Assembly: GCA_030837345.1 (NCBI GenBank) | Contig: JAUPKQ010000159.1 | Span: 1-64,000 of the forward strand | Reading direction: 5' to 3' | Length of the DNA stretch: 64,000 nucleotides | DNA from: Actinomycetota bacterium | GTDB lineage: Bacteria; Actinomycetota; Actinomycetes; Actinomycetales; Kineosporiaceae | In this document: positions 55,649-64,000 of the stretch, piece after piece | Position numbering within the stretch: the first letter of the stretch is position 1 | Layout of the letters: every line of letters begins with the position of its first letter | Translations under genes and position numbers: made by a program | The notes under the pieces: generated by a model | What the model was told of the DNA's origin: nothing | What the model saw: only the letters and a program-made list of their open reading frames with translations | Databases searched by the model: none

Positions 55649-56818
55649 TCAGCGTGACCTTCCGGTGACGCTCCGGACAGCCTTCGAGGCCATCTCCCGC
55701 CCGATCGTCCCCAGGACCGAAGCGGTGACCGGGCCGTCGGCGAGACCGAGATCCACGAGGTCGTCGAAGACCCGCCGCCGCGACCCGACCCCCCGCAACC
55801 CGGCCGCGACGGCCCGGGGGCGGGCCAGCCGCGCCAGCAGGTCGACGTGACGGGTGTGGCGGCCGTAGGCACCGCGCAGGGCCGTCCGGTAGTCCCGCCC
55901 GGGGTCGGCGACCGTGCCCCGGACGGCGCGGGCCGCGGCGATCCCGGCGAGCGCACCGCTGAGGACGGCGGCGTGGATCCCCTCCCCCGTCAGCGGGTTG
56001 ACGAGGGAGAGCGCGTCGCCCACGAGCAGGACCCTGCCGTCCGGCTGCCGCGTGCCCGCCGTCGACAAGGGGAGATGGTGACCGCGGAAGGGGCCGGGCT
56101 CGTCGACGTCCGGCAGTAGTTCGTGCAGGCGGCCGAGCAGGCGGGCCCGGGTCGGGGTCCCGCCGGACGCCGGGAGCAGCTCGCCGTACCCCACGTTCGC
56201 CCGGCCGTCCCCGATCGGGAACGCCCAGGCGTAGGCCGGGTAGCCGGCGCTCCCGTCGGGGCTCAACGCGATCACCTGTTCGTCCTTCGCGAGGGCGCCG
56301 AGGGGGACGTAGGCCCGCACGGCGATCGCGGTTCGCCCGGGCGGAGGCTCCTGGCCGATCGCGGCGCGGACGGCGGAGTACGCGCCGTCCGCACCGATCA
56401 CGACCCGCGCCTCAAGACGACCGTCCAGGACGACATGGTCGTCGAAACGGCTCACCGTCCGCACCCGGTGGTGCAGCGGCTCCGCTCCCCGGCCGAGGGC
56501 GACGGCGCGCAGCCTGGCGTCGAGGACCGCCCGGGGGACGACGTACGTCGGGCGGAGCATCTCCCCGGCGAGCTCCGGCCCGCCGGGGAACGCCAGGCGC
56601 AACCGGTGGACCGGCGTCCAGTCGTCGAGCAGCCCGCGCACCCCCAGCCTGGCGAGCACGTCGAGCGCATGCGGCGCGACACCGTCACCACACGTCTTGT
56701 CCCGGGGGAACTCCGCCCGGTCCACCAGCCCCACTCGTCCCCGCGGCAGCACCCGGCGCGCGGCGATGGCCGCCGCCGCCCCGGCCGGCCCCGACCCGAC
56801 CACGATCACGTCCCACAT
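55649..56818 (-). CDS. Geranylgeranyl-reductase-family FAD oxidoreductase
   Basis: 389 aa flavoprotein. The N-terminal FAD-binding Rossmann motif is VIVVGSGPAGAAAAIAARR, with the family motif DKTCGDGVAPHAL and the second FAD motif GRVLLVGDALSLVNPLTGEGI. Such enzymes reduce isoprenoid double bonds (menaquinone or lipid side chains) or act in other pathways. The specific substrate is not evident. Start ATG 56818, divergent from the Sua5 gene with 42 bp between. Confidence 0.86.
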   Translation of the reverse strand: MWDVIVVGSGPAGAAAAIAARRVLPRGRVGLVDRAEFPRDKTCGDGVAPHALDVLARLGVRGLLDDWTPVHRLRLAFPGGPELAGEMLRPTYVVPRAVLDARLRAVALGRGAEPLHHRVRTVSRFDDHVVLDGRLEARVVIGADGAYSAVRAAIGQEPPPGRTAIAVRAYVPLGALAKDEQVIALSPDGSAGYPAYAWAFPIGDGRANVGYGELLPASGGTPTRARLLGRLHELLPDVDEPGPFRGHHLPLSTAGTRQPDGRVLLVGDALSLVNPLTGEGIHAAVLSGALAGIAAARAVRGTVADPGRDYRTALRGAYGRHTRHVDLLARLARPRAVAAGLRGVGSRRRVFDDLVDLGLADGPVTASVLGTIGREMASKAVRSVTGRSR

Positions 56819-56860
56819 GGCCCCAGCATCCCGGGTGGTCCACGGGTGCGCGAAACTGCC

Positions 56861-57895
56861 GTGGTGGATCGGCCCCTTCTCACCACCGACGTCACCCGCG
56901 CGGTCACCGCCCTCAGGACGGGTGGTCTCGTCGGCCTGCCCACCGAGACGGTCTACGGACTGGCCGCCGACGCGGACGACGTCCGCGCCGTCACCCGCGT
57001 CTTCGCCGTCAAGGGGCGCCCGGCGGACCACCCCTTGATCGTGCACCTCGCCGGTCCGCAGGCCCTCGGCGACTGGGCACGCGACGTGCCCCGGTACGCC
57101 CGCCGTCTGGCGGAGGAGCTGTGGCCCGGTCCTCTGACGCTCGTCCTCCGCCGGGCGCCACGGGCCGGTGACCACGTCACGGGAGGACAGGAGACCGTCG
57201 GGCTGCGGGCCCCGGCGCACCCGGTCGCCCACCAGGTACTCCTCGATTCGGGACTCGCGCTCGCAGCCCCCTCCGCGAACCGCTTCGGAAAGGTGAGCCC
57301 GACGACGGCGGCCCATGTGCTCACCGAACTGGGGGAGGTGCTCGACCCGTCCCGCGACCTGATCCTCGACGGGGGGCGGTGCGACGTCGGGGTCGAGTCC
57401 ACGATCCTCGACTGCACCGCTGAGGCCCCCGTCCTCCTCCGCCCGGGCGCGGTGGACTCCGAGACGGTACGGCGGGTGGGAGGTGTCGCCGTCGTCGAAC
57501 GGCCGAGCGAGGTACGCGCCCCCGGCACGCTGAGCTCGCACTACGCGCCGCGGGCCCGGGTTGTCCTCGCCCGGGACGCCGAGGCGGCGACGGCGATGCT
57601 CGCGCCGCTCGACGGGCTGCTCGCGCCGGCTGACGTCGTGACGCCCGCCGGGGTGGTGCGGCTCTCGGCGCCGTCGGACGCGGTGGAGTACGCCCGTGCC
57701 CTCTACGCGGCCCTGAGGGAGGCCGACGTTCTCGGCCTGCGGCGGGTGGTGGCCGTCCCTCCTCCGGGCACCGGCCTCGCGCTGGCGGTCACCGACCGCC
57801 TTTCCCGGGCCTCCACGCCCGCGACGGCCCCCAATCACCGAAAAGCGGCTGCTCAGAGCGCCGTGGTGAATACGCTGAGCCACAGCGACGAGTGA
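56861..57895 (+). CDS. L-threonylcarbamoyladenylate synthase (Sua5/TsaC)
   Basis: 344 aa. YrdC domain with the substrate motifs GLPTETVYGLAADA, VKGRPADHPL and APSANRFGKVSPT, then a linker and a Sua5 C-terminal domain (GTLSSHYAPRARVVL). It makes threonylcarbamoyl-AMP for t6A37 modification of tRNAs reading ANN codons, including tRNA-Thr. The start is uncertain: GTG 56861, 56864 or the in-frame GTG 56846. Confidence 0.9.
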   Translation: MVDRPLLTTDVTRAVTALRTGGLVGLPTETVYGLAADADDVRAVTRVFAVKGRPADHPLIVHLAGPQALGDWARDVPRYARRLAEELWPGPLTLVLRRAPRAGDHVTGGQETVGLRAPAHPVAHQVLLDSGLALAAPSANRFGKVSPTTAAHVLTELGEVLDPSRDLILDGGRCDVGVESTILDCTAEAPVLLRPGAVDSETVRRVGGVAVVERPSEVRAPGTLSSHYAPRARVVLARDAEAATAMLAPLDGLLAPADVVTPAGVVRLSAPSDAVEYARALYAALREADVLGLRRVVAVPPPGTGLALAVTDRLSRASTPATAPNHRKAAAQSAVVNTLSHSDE

Positions 57896-57968
57896 CCATC
57901 CGTCGCTGAGCGACAGCGCCGCGTAATGATCTCGTGAGGCGGTCGCCGATCAGGGCAGGAGGTGACCC

Positions 57969-59366
57969 GTGCCGGAGCCGGGACCTGTCCAGGAACTCGC
58001 CGAGGCTCTCGGCACCCGGGACCTGCCACGGATCGCGGCCCTGCTCTCGCCCGGGGTGGAGCTGCTGGTTCCGCCGCTGCGCTACGGGGTCCGGGGGGCC
58101 GACGCCGTCCTCGGCGCCCTCGCCCGGCTGGTGACCGCCTTCGGCGAGCTGGGGTACGACGTCCGGAGCCGGTACCTCGCACCGGGGAGCGTCACCGACG
58201 AGGCGTTCCTCGTCGGACGGCAGACGGCGTACTTCCTCGGGAGCCGGCCGCCGGAGGGTCCGACGAGGGTTCCGGTCCGGGTGATCGCCGACCACGACGC
58301 GGCGACCGTCACGAGGCTGACGGTCTGGCCGGACGTGGCGGCGCTCGGCACCGCCCTTCCCGGCCTGCGCCTCTTCGCGGACCCCGCCCGTACCGTCGAC
58401 GACGTCACCGCGACCCTGCGGGCGACGCTGCCCCCCAGAGAGCCCCGGGTGATCGTCGGTGAGACCCGCACCCCGGGTCCGATACTGCCGCCGTCCCCGG
58501 GTCCCGCCTCCGGCCCGGCACCGTGCGACCCCGGGGACACGGAGGTCCTCCTTGCTCGGTCCGTCCCGAAACCGCCCGTCCCGAAGACGGTCCGGCAACG
58601 CCGCGCCGTCCTCGCGGGAGGCTCGATGCTGATCGCCACCGGCGTCCTGGCGACCTGGGTGACCGTCGGAGTGATGAACGTGCCCCGCGGTGCCACCGCA
58701 CCGGGTGTCGCCATGTCCGATGTCGCCGCACCGTCCGGGCGGTCCGCCGACGCCCCCGACGCACCCCCCACCGTTCCCGGCACCCGCAGCGCCCCCGGTA
58801 CCTCCGGGAAGGTCGCCGCGCCACCCGCCTCGCAGCTCGCCGCCGGTCACGACACCGTGGTCATGAGCTCCGATCTGCTGTTCGACACCAACAGCGACAA
58901 GCTCACCCCGACGGCGCGACGCGAGTTGGCTGCCCTCATCGCCCAGGCGCACCGTGAGCACCGGCCCGGCACCATCGTCGTCCTCGGGTACACCGATGAC
59001 CGGGGCGGGGACGGCTACAACCTCAAACTGTCCGCCCGGCGGGCCGCCGCCGTCGCGGCGGTGCTGCGCACGGGGATGACGGGCCACGAGACCAAGGTCG
59101 TCTCCCGGGGACACGGCGAGAAGGACCCCGTGGGCTCCAACGCGACGGACCCGGGGCGCCAGGCGAACCGGAGGGTCACCGTGGCGTTCCCACCGACCGC
59201 CCGGCAGGCAGTCAATCCCCCGGAGCGCGCCGTAACCGCTTCGTCTCGCCCCGGCGCTTCTTCTCGTCGAGGCGCCTCCGCCGAGCGCCCGCGGAAGGCC
59301 TCGTCGCACGCCGGGCGGGGGCGGGAGGAGCCACGGCGTCGCGGACGAGGGCGGCCAAACGGGTGA
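57969..59366 (+). CDS. SnoaL-like / membrane span / OmpA-like protein
   Basis: 465 aa. The N-terminal SnoaL-like (NTF2) domain (about 1-130) is predicted cytosolic. One span (about 214-236) follows, then a Pro/Ser linker and a C-terminal OmpA-like peptidoglycan-binding domain (about 295-415). The latter has FDTNSDKLTPTARREL, GYTDDRGGDGYNLKLSARRA and NRRVTV. The basic C-terminal tail (about 415-465) overlaps the convergent arfB gene by 155 bp. Start GTG 57969 follows AGGAGGTGA. It could couple a cytosolic ligand domain to the cell wall. Confidence 0.85.
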   Translation: MPEPGPVQELAEALGTRDLPRIAALLSPGVELLVPPLRYGVRGADAVLGALARLVTAFGELGYDVRSRYLAPGSVTDEAFLVGRQTAYFLGSRPPEGPTRVPVRVIADHDAATVTRLTVWPDVAALGTALPGLRLFADPARTVDDVTATLRATLPPREPRVIVGETRTPGPILPPSPGPASGPAPCDPGDTEVLLARSVPKPPVPKTVRQRRAVLAGGSMLIATGVLATWVTVGVMNVPRGATAPGVAMSDVAAPSGRSADAPDAPPTVPGTRSAPGTSGKVAAPPASQLAAGHDTVVMSSDLLFDTNSDKLTPTARRELAALIAQAHREHRPGTIVVLGYTDDRGGDGYNLKLSARRAAAVAAVLRTGMTGHETKVVSRGHGEKDPVGSNATDPGRQANRRVTVAFPPTARQAVNPPERAVTASSRPGASSRRGASAERPRKASSHAGRGREEPRRRGRGRPNG

Positions 59367-59637
59367 TCGCGGCGTCCCGGTTACGCAGCTGCGAACGGTA
59401 CTCGGAGGCGACGACGGTGACGACGCCGTCCACCAGCCGTCCCCCGAGCCGCTGGCGCGCCCTGTCCTTCATCACCTCGTCGAGAGCGGGAGAACTCGCC
59501 AGGTCCCAGCACAGTTCGACCCGCGAATCCGTCGTGTTTACGCCTTGGCCCCCCGGACCGGAAGAGCGTGAGAAGCGCCATGACAGCTCCCTCGCCGGGA
59601 TGCTGACGCGAGCCGTCACCCGCAGGTCACCGTCCAT
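59212..59637 (-). CDS. arfB: Peptidyl-tRNA hydrolase ArfB (ribosome rescue)
   Basis: 141 aa, usual length. The catalytic GGQ motif is in RSSGPGGQGVNTTDSRVEL. The C-terminal basic tail (RRRRLDEKKRRGETKRL) inserts into the empty mRNA channel of stalled ribosomes. It releases peptidyl-tRNA without a stop codon. The 3' 155 bp overlap the end of the convergent OmpA-type gene, so both tails are read from the same DNA. Confidence 0.92.
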   Translation of the reverse strand: MDGDLRVTARVSIPARELSWRFSRSSGPGGQGVNTTDSRVELCWDLASSPALDEVMKDRARQRLGGRLVDGVVTVVASEYRSQLRNRDAAITRLAALVRDAVAPPAPARRATRPSAGARRRRLDEKKRRGETKRLRRAPGD

Positions 59638-59712
59638 GAGCTTCAGCGTCGCATATGTCGGACACGAAGTACCGGCGGGTAGGCTCCATCAGATTCGATC
59701 CGAGGAGGCAGG

Positions 59713-60648
59713 GTGGGACGACGACGGCGGCACCCCGCCCGGGTGGCCCTGATCTGCCTGACGGCGCTGACGACGGGATGCGCCGCGACGGTCGGACCGG
59801 TGGGCGCGTCTCCGTCCGAGGACCTGTCGCCGGCCGCGTCCCCCACGGCGACGACGTCCGGATGGGCCACGGCCCGGGCCGCGTCCACCATCTCCCCGGA
59901 GACCGTCCCCCGGCCGTCGCGATCCTCCGCGCGGGCCATGACCGCGAACGCCATCCTGGCCGCCGCCGTCGCGGACGGGACACTGCGGGGGAAGACCATC
60001 CTCATCGACCCGGGACACAACGGCGCCAACAGCCGCAACCCCAAGGTGATCAACCGGAAGGTGTTCATCGGCAACGGGACCAAGGCGTGCGACACGACAG
60101 GCACCGAGACGAACGCCGGTTACCCGGAATACGCCTTCAACCTGGACGTGTCGACCCAGCTCGCGAGCATGCTGCGGTCGGCGGGGGCGGCCGTCGTCCT
60201 CACCCGGACGACGAACACCGGCGTCGGCCCCTGCATCACCGAGCGGGCCGCGGCCGCGACGACGGCCGGTGCGGACGTCGCCATCTCGATCCACGCGGAC
60301 GGCGCGGCATCCGCGGAGCGTGGCTTCCACGTGATCGTTCCGGGGAAGATCGGCCGGAACAACGCGATCGTCCCCCCCTCCCGGCAGCTGGGGATCCAGG
60401 TGAGGGACGCCTTCCGGGCCGGTACGAGCGAACCTTTGTCGACGTATGCGGGCACCCGCACGGGCGCCGTCGTCGTCCGCTCCGACCTCGGCGGACTCAA
60501 CCTGTCGACCGTGCCGAAGATCTTCATCGAGTGCGGCAACATGCGCAACGCGACGGACGCCCGCCAGATGACCACCCCGGCGTGGCGCCGGCAGGCGGCG
60601 ACCGCCCTGGCCGCCGGGCTCACGTCCTACCTGGTCGGCCAGGGATAA
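59713..60648 (+). CDS. Secreted N-acetylmuramoyl-L-alanine amidase (Amidase_3)
   Basis: 311 aa. N-terminal signal with a lipobox-like TTGC (C23). The amidase domain has zinc ligands H and E (IDPGHNGANSR; DVAISIHADGA; IFIECGNMRN). Zinc-dependent amidases of this class cleave MurNAc-L-Ala bonds, as Rv3717 does in mycobacteria. Start GTG 59713 follows AGGAGG. Stop is 10 bp from the convergent serA stop. Confidence 0.9.
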   Translation: MGRRRRHPARVALICLTALTTGCAATVGPVGASPSEDLSPAASPTATTSGWATARAASTISPETVPRPSRSSARAMTANAILAAAVADGTLRGKTILIDPGHNGANSRNPKVINRKVFIGNGTKACDTTGTETNAGYPEYAFNLDVSTQLASMLRSAGAAVVLTRTTNTGVGPCITERAAAATTAGADVAISIHADGAASAERGFHVIVPGKIGRNNAIVPPSRQLGIQVRDAFRAGTSEPLSTYAGTRTGAVVVRSDLGGLNLSTVPKIFIECGNMRNATDARQMTTPAWRRQAATALAAGLTSYLVGQG

Positions 60649-60658
60649 CGGCCTGGGC

Positions 60659-61888
60659 CTACTGGAGCACCCTGATCCGGATGGTCGAGGAGAGCTCCTG
60701 GAGACTGGCGACCGTGGTCTCGTCGAGTTCGATACCGACATCGGTGATCACGTAACCGAGCTCACCACGCGTCCCGAGGAACTGAGCGTCGATGTTCACG
60801 CTTCCCGCCGCCAGCCGGCTGTTGATGGCCGCGAGGACGCCGGGGGTGTTCCGGTGAATGTGGATCAACCGGTGCTCACCGGTCGCCTCCGCCAGGGTGA
60901 GGCGCGGCAGGTTGACGCTGAGCGAGGTCGCCCCCGTCAGGAGGTAGTCGCTGAGCTTCCCCCCGACGAACCGGCCGATGTCCTGCTGGGCCTCCTCGGT
61001 GGAACCCCCGATGTGAGGTGTGAGGACGACATTGCGCAGGCCCCGAAGCGGCGAGACGAACTCGTCCCCGGCAACGAGAGGCTCCACGGGGAAGACGTCG
61101 ATCCCCGCGCCCGCGAGATGCCCGGATTCGAGGTGGCGACGCAGCGAGTCGTAGTCGACGACGAAGCCCCGGGAAAGGTTGAGGAACAGCGCCCCGGGAC
61201 GCATCGCGGCGAACTCGGCCTCGCCGAACAGGCCCGCATTGCCCTCACGGCCGTCGACGTGCAGGGTGACGACGTCCGCGACCTCCAGGAGATCGGGGAG
61301 GGAGTCACAGCACCGGGCGTTGCCCAGGGCGAGTTTGTCAGCGGTGTCGTAGAACACCACCCGCATCCCGAGAGCCTCCGCGAGCACGGACAGCTGGGTC
61401 CCGATGTTGCCGTACCCGACGATTCCCAGGGTGCGGCCCCGCACCTCGTGGGCGCCGGAGGCCGACTTGTCCCAGACCCCGGCGTGCATCGACCGGTCCT
61501 TCTCGGTCATCCGCCGGGTGAGGGAGACGATCTCGGCCAGCGCGAGCTCGACGACACTGCGCGTGTTCGAGAACGGCGCGTTGAACACGGCGACACCACG
61601 ACGGCTCGCCTCCGCCAGGTCGATCTGGTTCGTCCCGATGCAGAAGGCCCCGATGACCAGCAGGTCCTCCGCCGCGGCCAGGACCTTCTCGCTGACCGTC
61701 GTCTTCGAGCGGATCCCCAGGATCTGGACGCCCCGCAACGCCTCGATCAGCGCGTCCTCGTCGAGCGCTCCCCGGCGGGTCTCGACCGTGCACCCCGCGA
61801 GGGTCAAGGCCTCGACCGCGTCGGGGTGGATGTTCTCGAGCATGAGCGCTCGCGGTGGCGTCGTGGGCGGCGCGATCACTTGGGTCAC
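60659..61888 (-). CDS. serA: D-3-phosphoglycerate dehydrogenase
   Basis: 409 aa, first step of serine synthesis. The NAD motif GIVGYGNIGTQL, active-site R and E (LNLSRGFVVD; VEPL) and the catalytic His in TPHIGGSTEEA are present. A C-terminal ACT-type regulatory domain (LIHIHRNTPGVLAAIN; YVITDVGI) points to serine feedback. It is the E. coli-like shorter form, not the mycobacterial one with an intervening domain. Confidence 0.95.
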   Translation of the reverse strand: MTQVIAPPTTPPRALMLENIHPDAVEALTLAGCTVETRRGALDEDALIEALRGVQILGIRSKTTVSEKVLAAAEDLLVIGAFCIGTNQIDLAEASRRGVAVFNAPFSNTRSVVELALAEIVSLTRRMTEKDRSMHAGVWDKSASGAHEVRGRTLGIVGYGNIGTQLSVLAEALGMRVVFYDTADKLALGNARCCDSLPDLLEVADVVTLHVDGREGNAGLFGEAEFAAMRPGALFLNLSRGFVVDYDSLRRHLESGHLAGAGIDVFPVEPLVAGDEFVSPLRGLRNVVLTPHIGGSTEEAQQDIGRFVGGKLSDYLLTGATSLSVNLPRLTLAEATGEHRLIHIHRNTPGVLAAINSRLAAGSVNIDAQFLGTRGELGYVITDVGIELDETTVASLQELSSTIRIRVLQ

Positions 61889-62026
61889 TCCTCGGACAGG
61901 CGGGCGGCGGGCGACGGGTCCTCGATCGCGCCATTGCGACGGCCAGCCGCGAGGGTCGTAACAGCAGTGTTCCTCGCGAAACTTACCGGAAACCCCTCAG
62001 AGACACGGCGTGGGGGTCACCGTTCG

Positions 62027-63997
62027 TCAACGGCTGGCGACGGCCTCCTCCGGATCGGCGGTGAACTGGCTCGTGTAGAGGGCGTGGTAGGCGCCGTGGC
62101 GGGCCAGGAGTTCGTCGTGGGTGCCCTGCTCGACGACGGCACCGTTCTCGAGGACGAGGATGACGTCGGCGCCCTGGATCGTGGACAGCCGGTGGGCGAT
62201 GACGAAGCTCGTCCGGCCCTTCCGCAGACGCGCCATCGCCTGCTGGATCAGGACCTCAGTCCGGGTGTCGACCGAGGACGTCGCCTCGTCGAGGATGAGG
62301 ATCGCCGGGTCGGAGAGGAAGGCCCGGGCGATCGTCAGCAGCTGCCGCTCCCCCGCGGAGACGTTCGAGGCCTCGTCGTCCAGCACGGTGTCGTACCCGT
62401 CCGGAAGAACCTGGACGAAGTGGTCCACGTGCGCGGCGGTGGCCGCGCGCAGGACGTCGTCCTCCGTCGCTGACCCCGAGCCGTACGCGATGTTGTCGCG
62501 GATCGTCCCGCCGAAGAGCCAGGCGTCCTGGAGCACCATGCCGAAGCAGTGGCGCAGGTCGTCGCGCGTCAGCTCACGGATGTCGACGCCGTCGAGCAGG
62601 ATGCGGCCCCCGTCGAGCTCGTAGAACCGCATCAGGAGGTTGACCAGGGTCGTCTTGCCCGCTCCGGTCGGGCCGACGATGGCGACGGTCTGCCCCGGCC
62701 TCGCCTCCAGCGAGAGATTCTCGATGAGGGGTTTGTCGGCCTCGTACCGGAACGAGATCCGGTCGAACTCGACGTGTCCCCGGACGTCGTCCAGCCGTGC
62801 GGGCGTGACGGGGTCGGGCTCCTCCTCCACCTCGTCGAGGACGGCGAAGACGCGCTCCGCAGAGGCGACCCCCGACTGGAGGAGGTTCGTCAGGCTGGCG
62901 AGCTGCGTGATGGGCATCGTGAACTGGCGTGAGTACTGGATGAAGGCCTGGACGTCACCGAGGGAGATCTGCCCGGAGGCGACCCGCAGTCCCCCGACGA
63001 CGGCGATGCCGACGTACCCGAGGTTCCCGATGATCGTCATCGCGGGCATGATGATCCCGGAGATGAACTGCGCGGAGAAGCTCGCCCGGTACATCCTCTC
63101 GTTGGTCTCGTCGAAGAGCTCCTCGGCCTGGGTCTGACGGCCGTAGACCTTGACGAGCTCGTGACCGGAGTACATCTCCTCCACGTGACCGTTGAGCTTT
63201 CCGGTCCACTTCCACTGCGCCGCGAACTGCGGCTGCGAGCGCTTGGCGATCATCATGGTGACGACCATCGACAGGGGGACCGTCACCAGGGCGATCAGGG
63301 CGAGGACCGGACTGATCCAGATCATCATCCCCAGCACGCCGAGCACCATCGTCAGCGAGGTGATCGCCTGGGTCAGGGTCTGCGTCAGCGTGGTGTTGAT
63401 GTTGTCGATGTCGTTGGTCACCCGGCTGAGAAGGTCACCACGGGCGTGCTGGTCGAAGTATCCGAGCGGCAACCGGCCGAGTTTGCGGTCGACCTCGTCG
63501 CGCAGCGAGTAGATCACCCGCTGGGAGACTCCGGCCATCACGTAGCCCTGCACCCAGGAGAAGATCGAACTCAGCACGTACACGCCGACGACGAGCCACA
63601 GGGCTGCCCCCAGGGCGTCAAAGTCGATCCCCGAGCCGGGGACGATGTCCATCGCCGCGAGCATGTCGGCCTTGGCGTTCTCACCCTTGGCCTGGAGCGC
63701 GGCGACCACCTGGTCCTTGCTCATCCCCGCAGGCACCCACGCCCCGACGACCCCCGCGAAGAGGACGTCGGTCGCCGTACCCAGCAGTTTCGGCCCGGCC
63801 ACGGAGCAGCCGACGCTGAACACGGCGAAAGAGATCACCACGAAGATCTTCCAGCGCTCCGGGCGCAGCCGCCCGACCAGGCGCTTGAAGCTCGGCCCGA
63901 AGTTCTCCGCCTTCTCGGCGGGCAGTCCGAGACCGCCCGGACCACCGCCGCCGCCGGGCCCCGGCCGGCCCCTCGCTGGTTTCGCCGTCGCGCTCAC
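62027..63997 (-). CDS. ABC exporter (MDR-type, fused TMD-NBD)
   Basis: 656 aa. Six membrane spans (about 50-345) are followed by an ATPase domain: Walker A GPTGAGKT, Q-loop MVLQDAWLFGGTIRDNI, signature NVSAGERQL, Walker B ILILDEATSSVD and switch His in VIAHRLST. A Gly/Pro-rich N-terminus. Many such genes are second halves of a heterodimer, and a partner may lie just beyond the window edge. Start GTG 63997 is 3 bases from the end, so an upstream extension cannot be excluded. Confidence 0.88.
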   Translation of the reverse strand: MSATAKPARGRPGPGGGGGPGGLGLPAEKAENFGPSFKRLVGRLRPERWKIFVVISFAVFSVGCSVAGPKLLGTATDVLFAGVVGAWVPAGMSKDQVVAALQAKGENAKADMLAAMDIVPGSGIDFDALGAALWLVVGVYVLSSIFSWVQGYVMAGVSQRVIYSLRDEVDRKLGRLPLGYFDQHARGDLLSRVTNDIDNINTTLTQTLTQAITSLTMVLGVLGMMIWISPVLALIALVTVPLSMVVTMMIAKRSQPQFAAQWKWTGKLNGHVEEMYSGHELVKVYGRQTQAEELFDETNERMYRASFSAQFISGIIMPAMTIIGNLGYVGIAVVGGLRVASGQISLGDVQAFIQYSRQFTMPITQLASLTNLLQSGVASAERVFAVLDEVEEEPDPVTPARLDDVRGHVEFDRISFRYEADKPLIENLSLEARPGQTVAIVGPTGAGKTTLVNLLMRFYELDGGRILLDGVDIRELTRDDLRHCFGMVLQDAWLFGGTIRDNIAYGSGSATEDDVLRAATAAHVDHFVQVLPDGYDTVLDDEASNVSAGERQLLTIARAFLSDPAILILDEATSSVDTRTEVLIQQAMARLRKGRTSFVIAHRLSTIQGADVILVLENGAVVEQGTHDELLARHGAYHALYTSQFTADPEEAVASR

Positions 63998-64000
63998 GCC

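Noticed and set aside
1-64000. CRISPR array, insertion sequence or integrative element
   Set aside because: No regularly spaced repeats, transposase, integrase or tRNA-flanking direct repeat was found. The tandem repeats present are within genes or at gene ends.

Overview
The window is about 64 kb of very GC-rich chromosome from a filamentous-type actinobacterium. The evidence is the high-GC codon use with many GTG starts, leaderless genes, CarD, GlnR, the mycothiol genes mshA and mshD, SenX3-RegX3, RsiG, a MsiK-type ABC ATPase, a DUF574-type methyltransferase and many Hanks-type kinases. Gene order around carD-isp-cysS-rlmB, senX3-regX3-phoU, glnR-mshD and ppk-pst-pit matches blocks known from Streptomyces and relatives. 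I cannot place the genus. There is no transposase, integrase, phage module, rRNA or CRISPR array.

Layout. 0-6.6 kb: tRNA-Thr, a PAS-GGDEF-EAL c-di-GMP enzyme, a membrane Ser/Thr kinase overlapping a LacI repressor, and msiK. 6.8-13.1 kb: a PknH-like receptor kinase, a pseudokinase, a zinc-ribbon/FHA-like protein and a DUF4032 kinase-fold protein. 13-20 kb: a PGRP amidase, a maleylpyruvate-isomerase-fold protein, rlmB, cysS, ispD, HPr, ispF, a degenerate IspD paralogue and carD. 20-27.5 kb: methyltransferases, regX3-senX3 divergent from phoU, gpmA and mshA. 27.5-36.6 kb: an FHA protein, rsiG, DUF2516, an XRE regulator with a palindromic operator, a BKACE enzyme, a small leaderless membrane peptide followed by a nitrobindin-like protein and ygfZ, glnR and mshD. 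36.6-48.5 kb: a phosphate block with ppk, mutT1-like, pstSCAB, a PiT transporter with its PhoU-like partner, and a membrane metallophosphoesterase. 48.6-54.6 kb: the most novel part, namely a sigma factor fused to a zinc anti-sigma-like motif, a membrane span and an extracellular Cys/Pro-rich domain; a lipoprotein L,D-transpeptidase; a secreted protein with six CGxGRCG repeats; a DUF1508 protein with a histone-H1-like tail; and a membrane protein. 54.7-64 kb: CDF transporter, geranylgeranyl-reductase-type flavoenzyme, Sua5, SnoaL-TM-OmpA protein, arfB, amidase, serA and an ABC exporter.

How it fits together. Phosphate genes (senX3-regX3, phoU, ppk, pst, pit) dominate the middle and carry 11-bp-phased GTTCAC-type direct repeats that look like PHO boxes, most strikingly a nine-unit array upstream of pstS. 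RsiG keeps both copies of the c-di-GMP-binding signature, and a c-di-GMP-metabolising enzyme lies at the left end. Cell-wall enzymes (two amidases, an L,D-transpeptidase, an OmpA-type wall binder) and the sigma-fusion/Cys-repeat locus point to envelope remodelling. The Cys-repeat, L,D-transpeptidase and sigma-fusion genes lie on one strand in that order with gaps of 76 and 37 bp. They are the best candidate here for an undescribed system: an envelope structure co-produced with its own membrane-anchored sigma factor.
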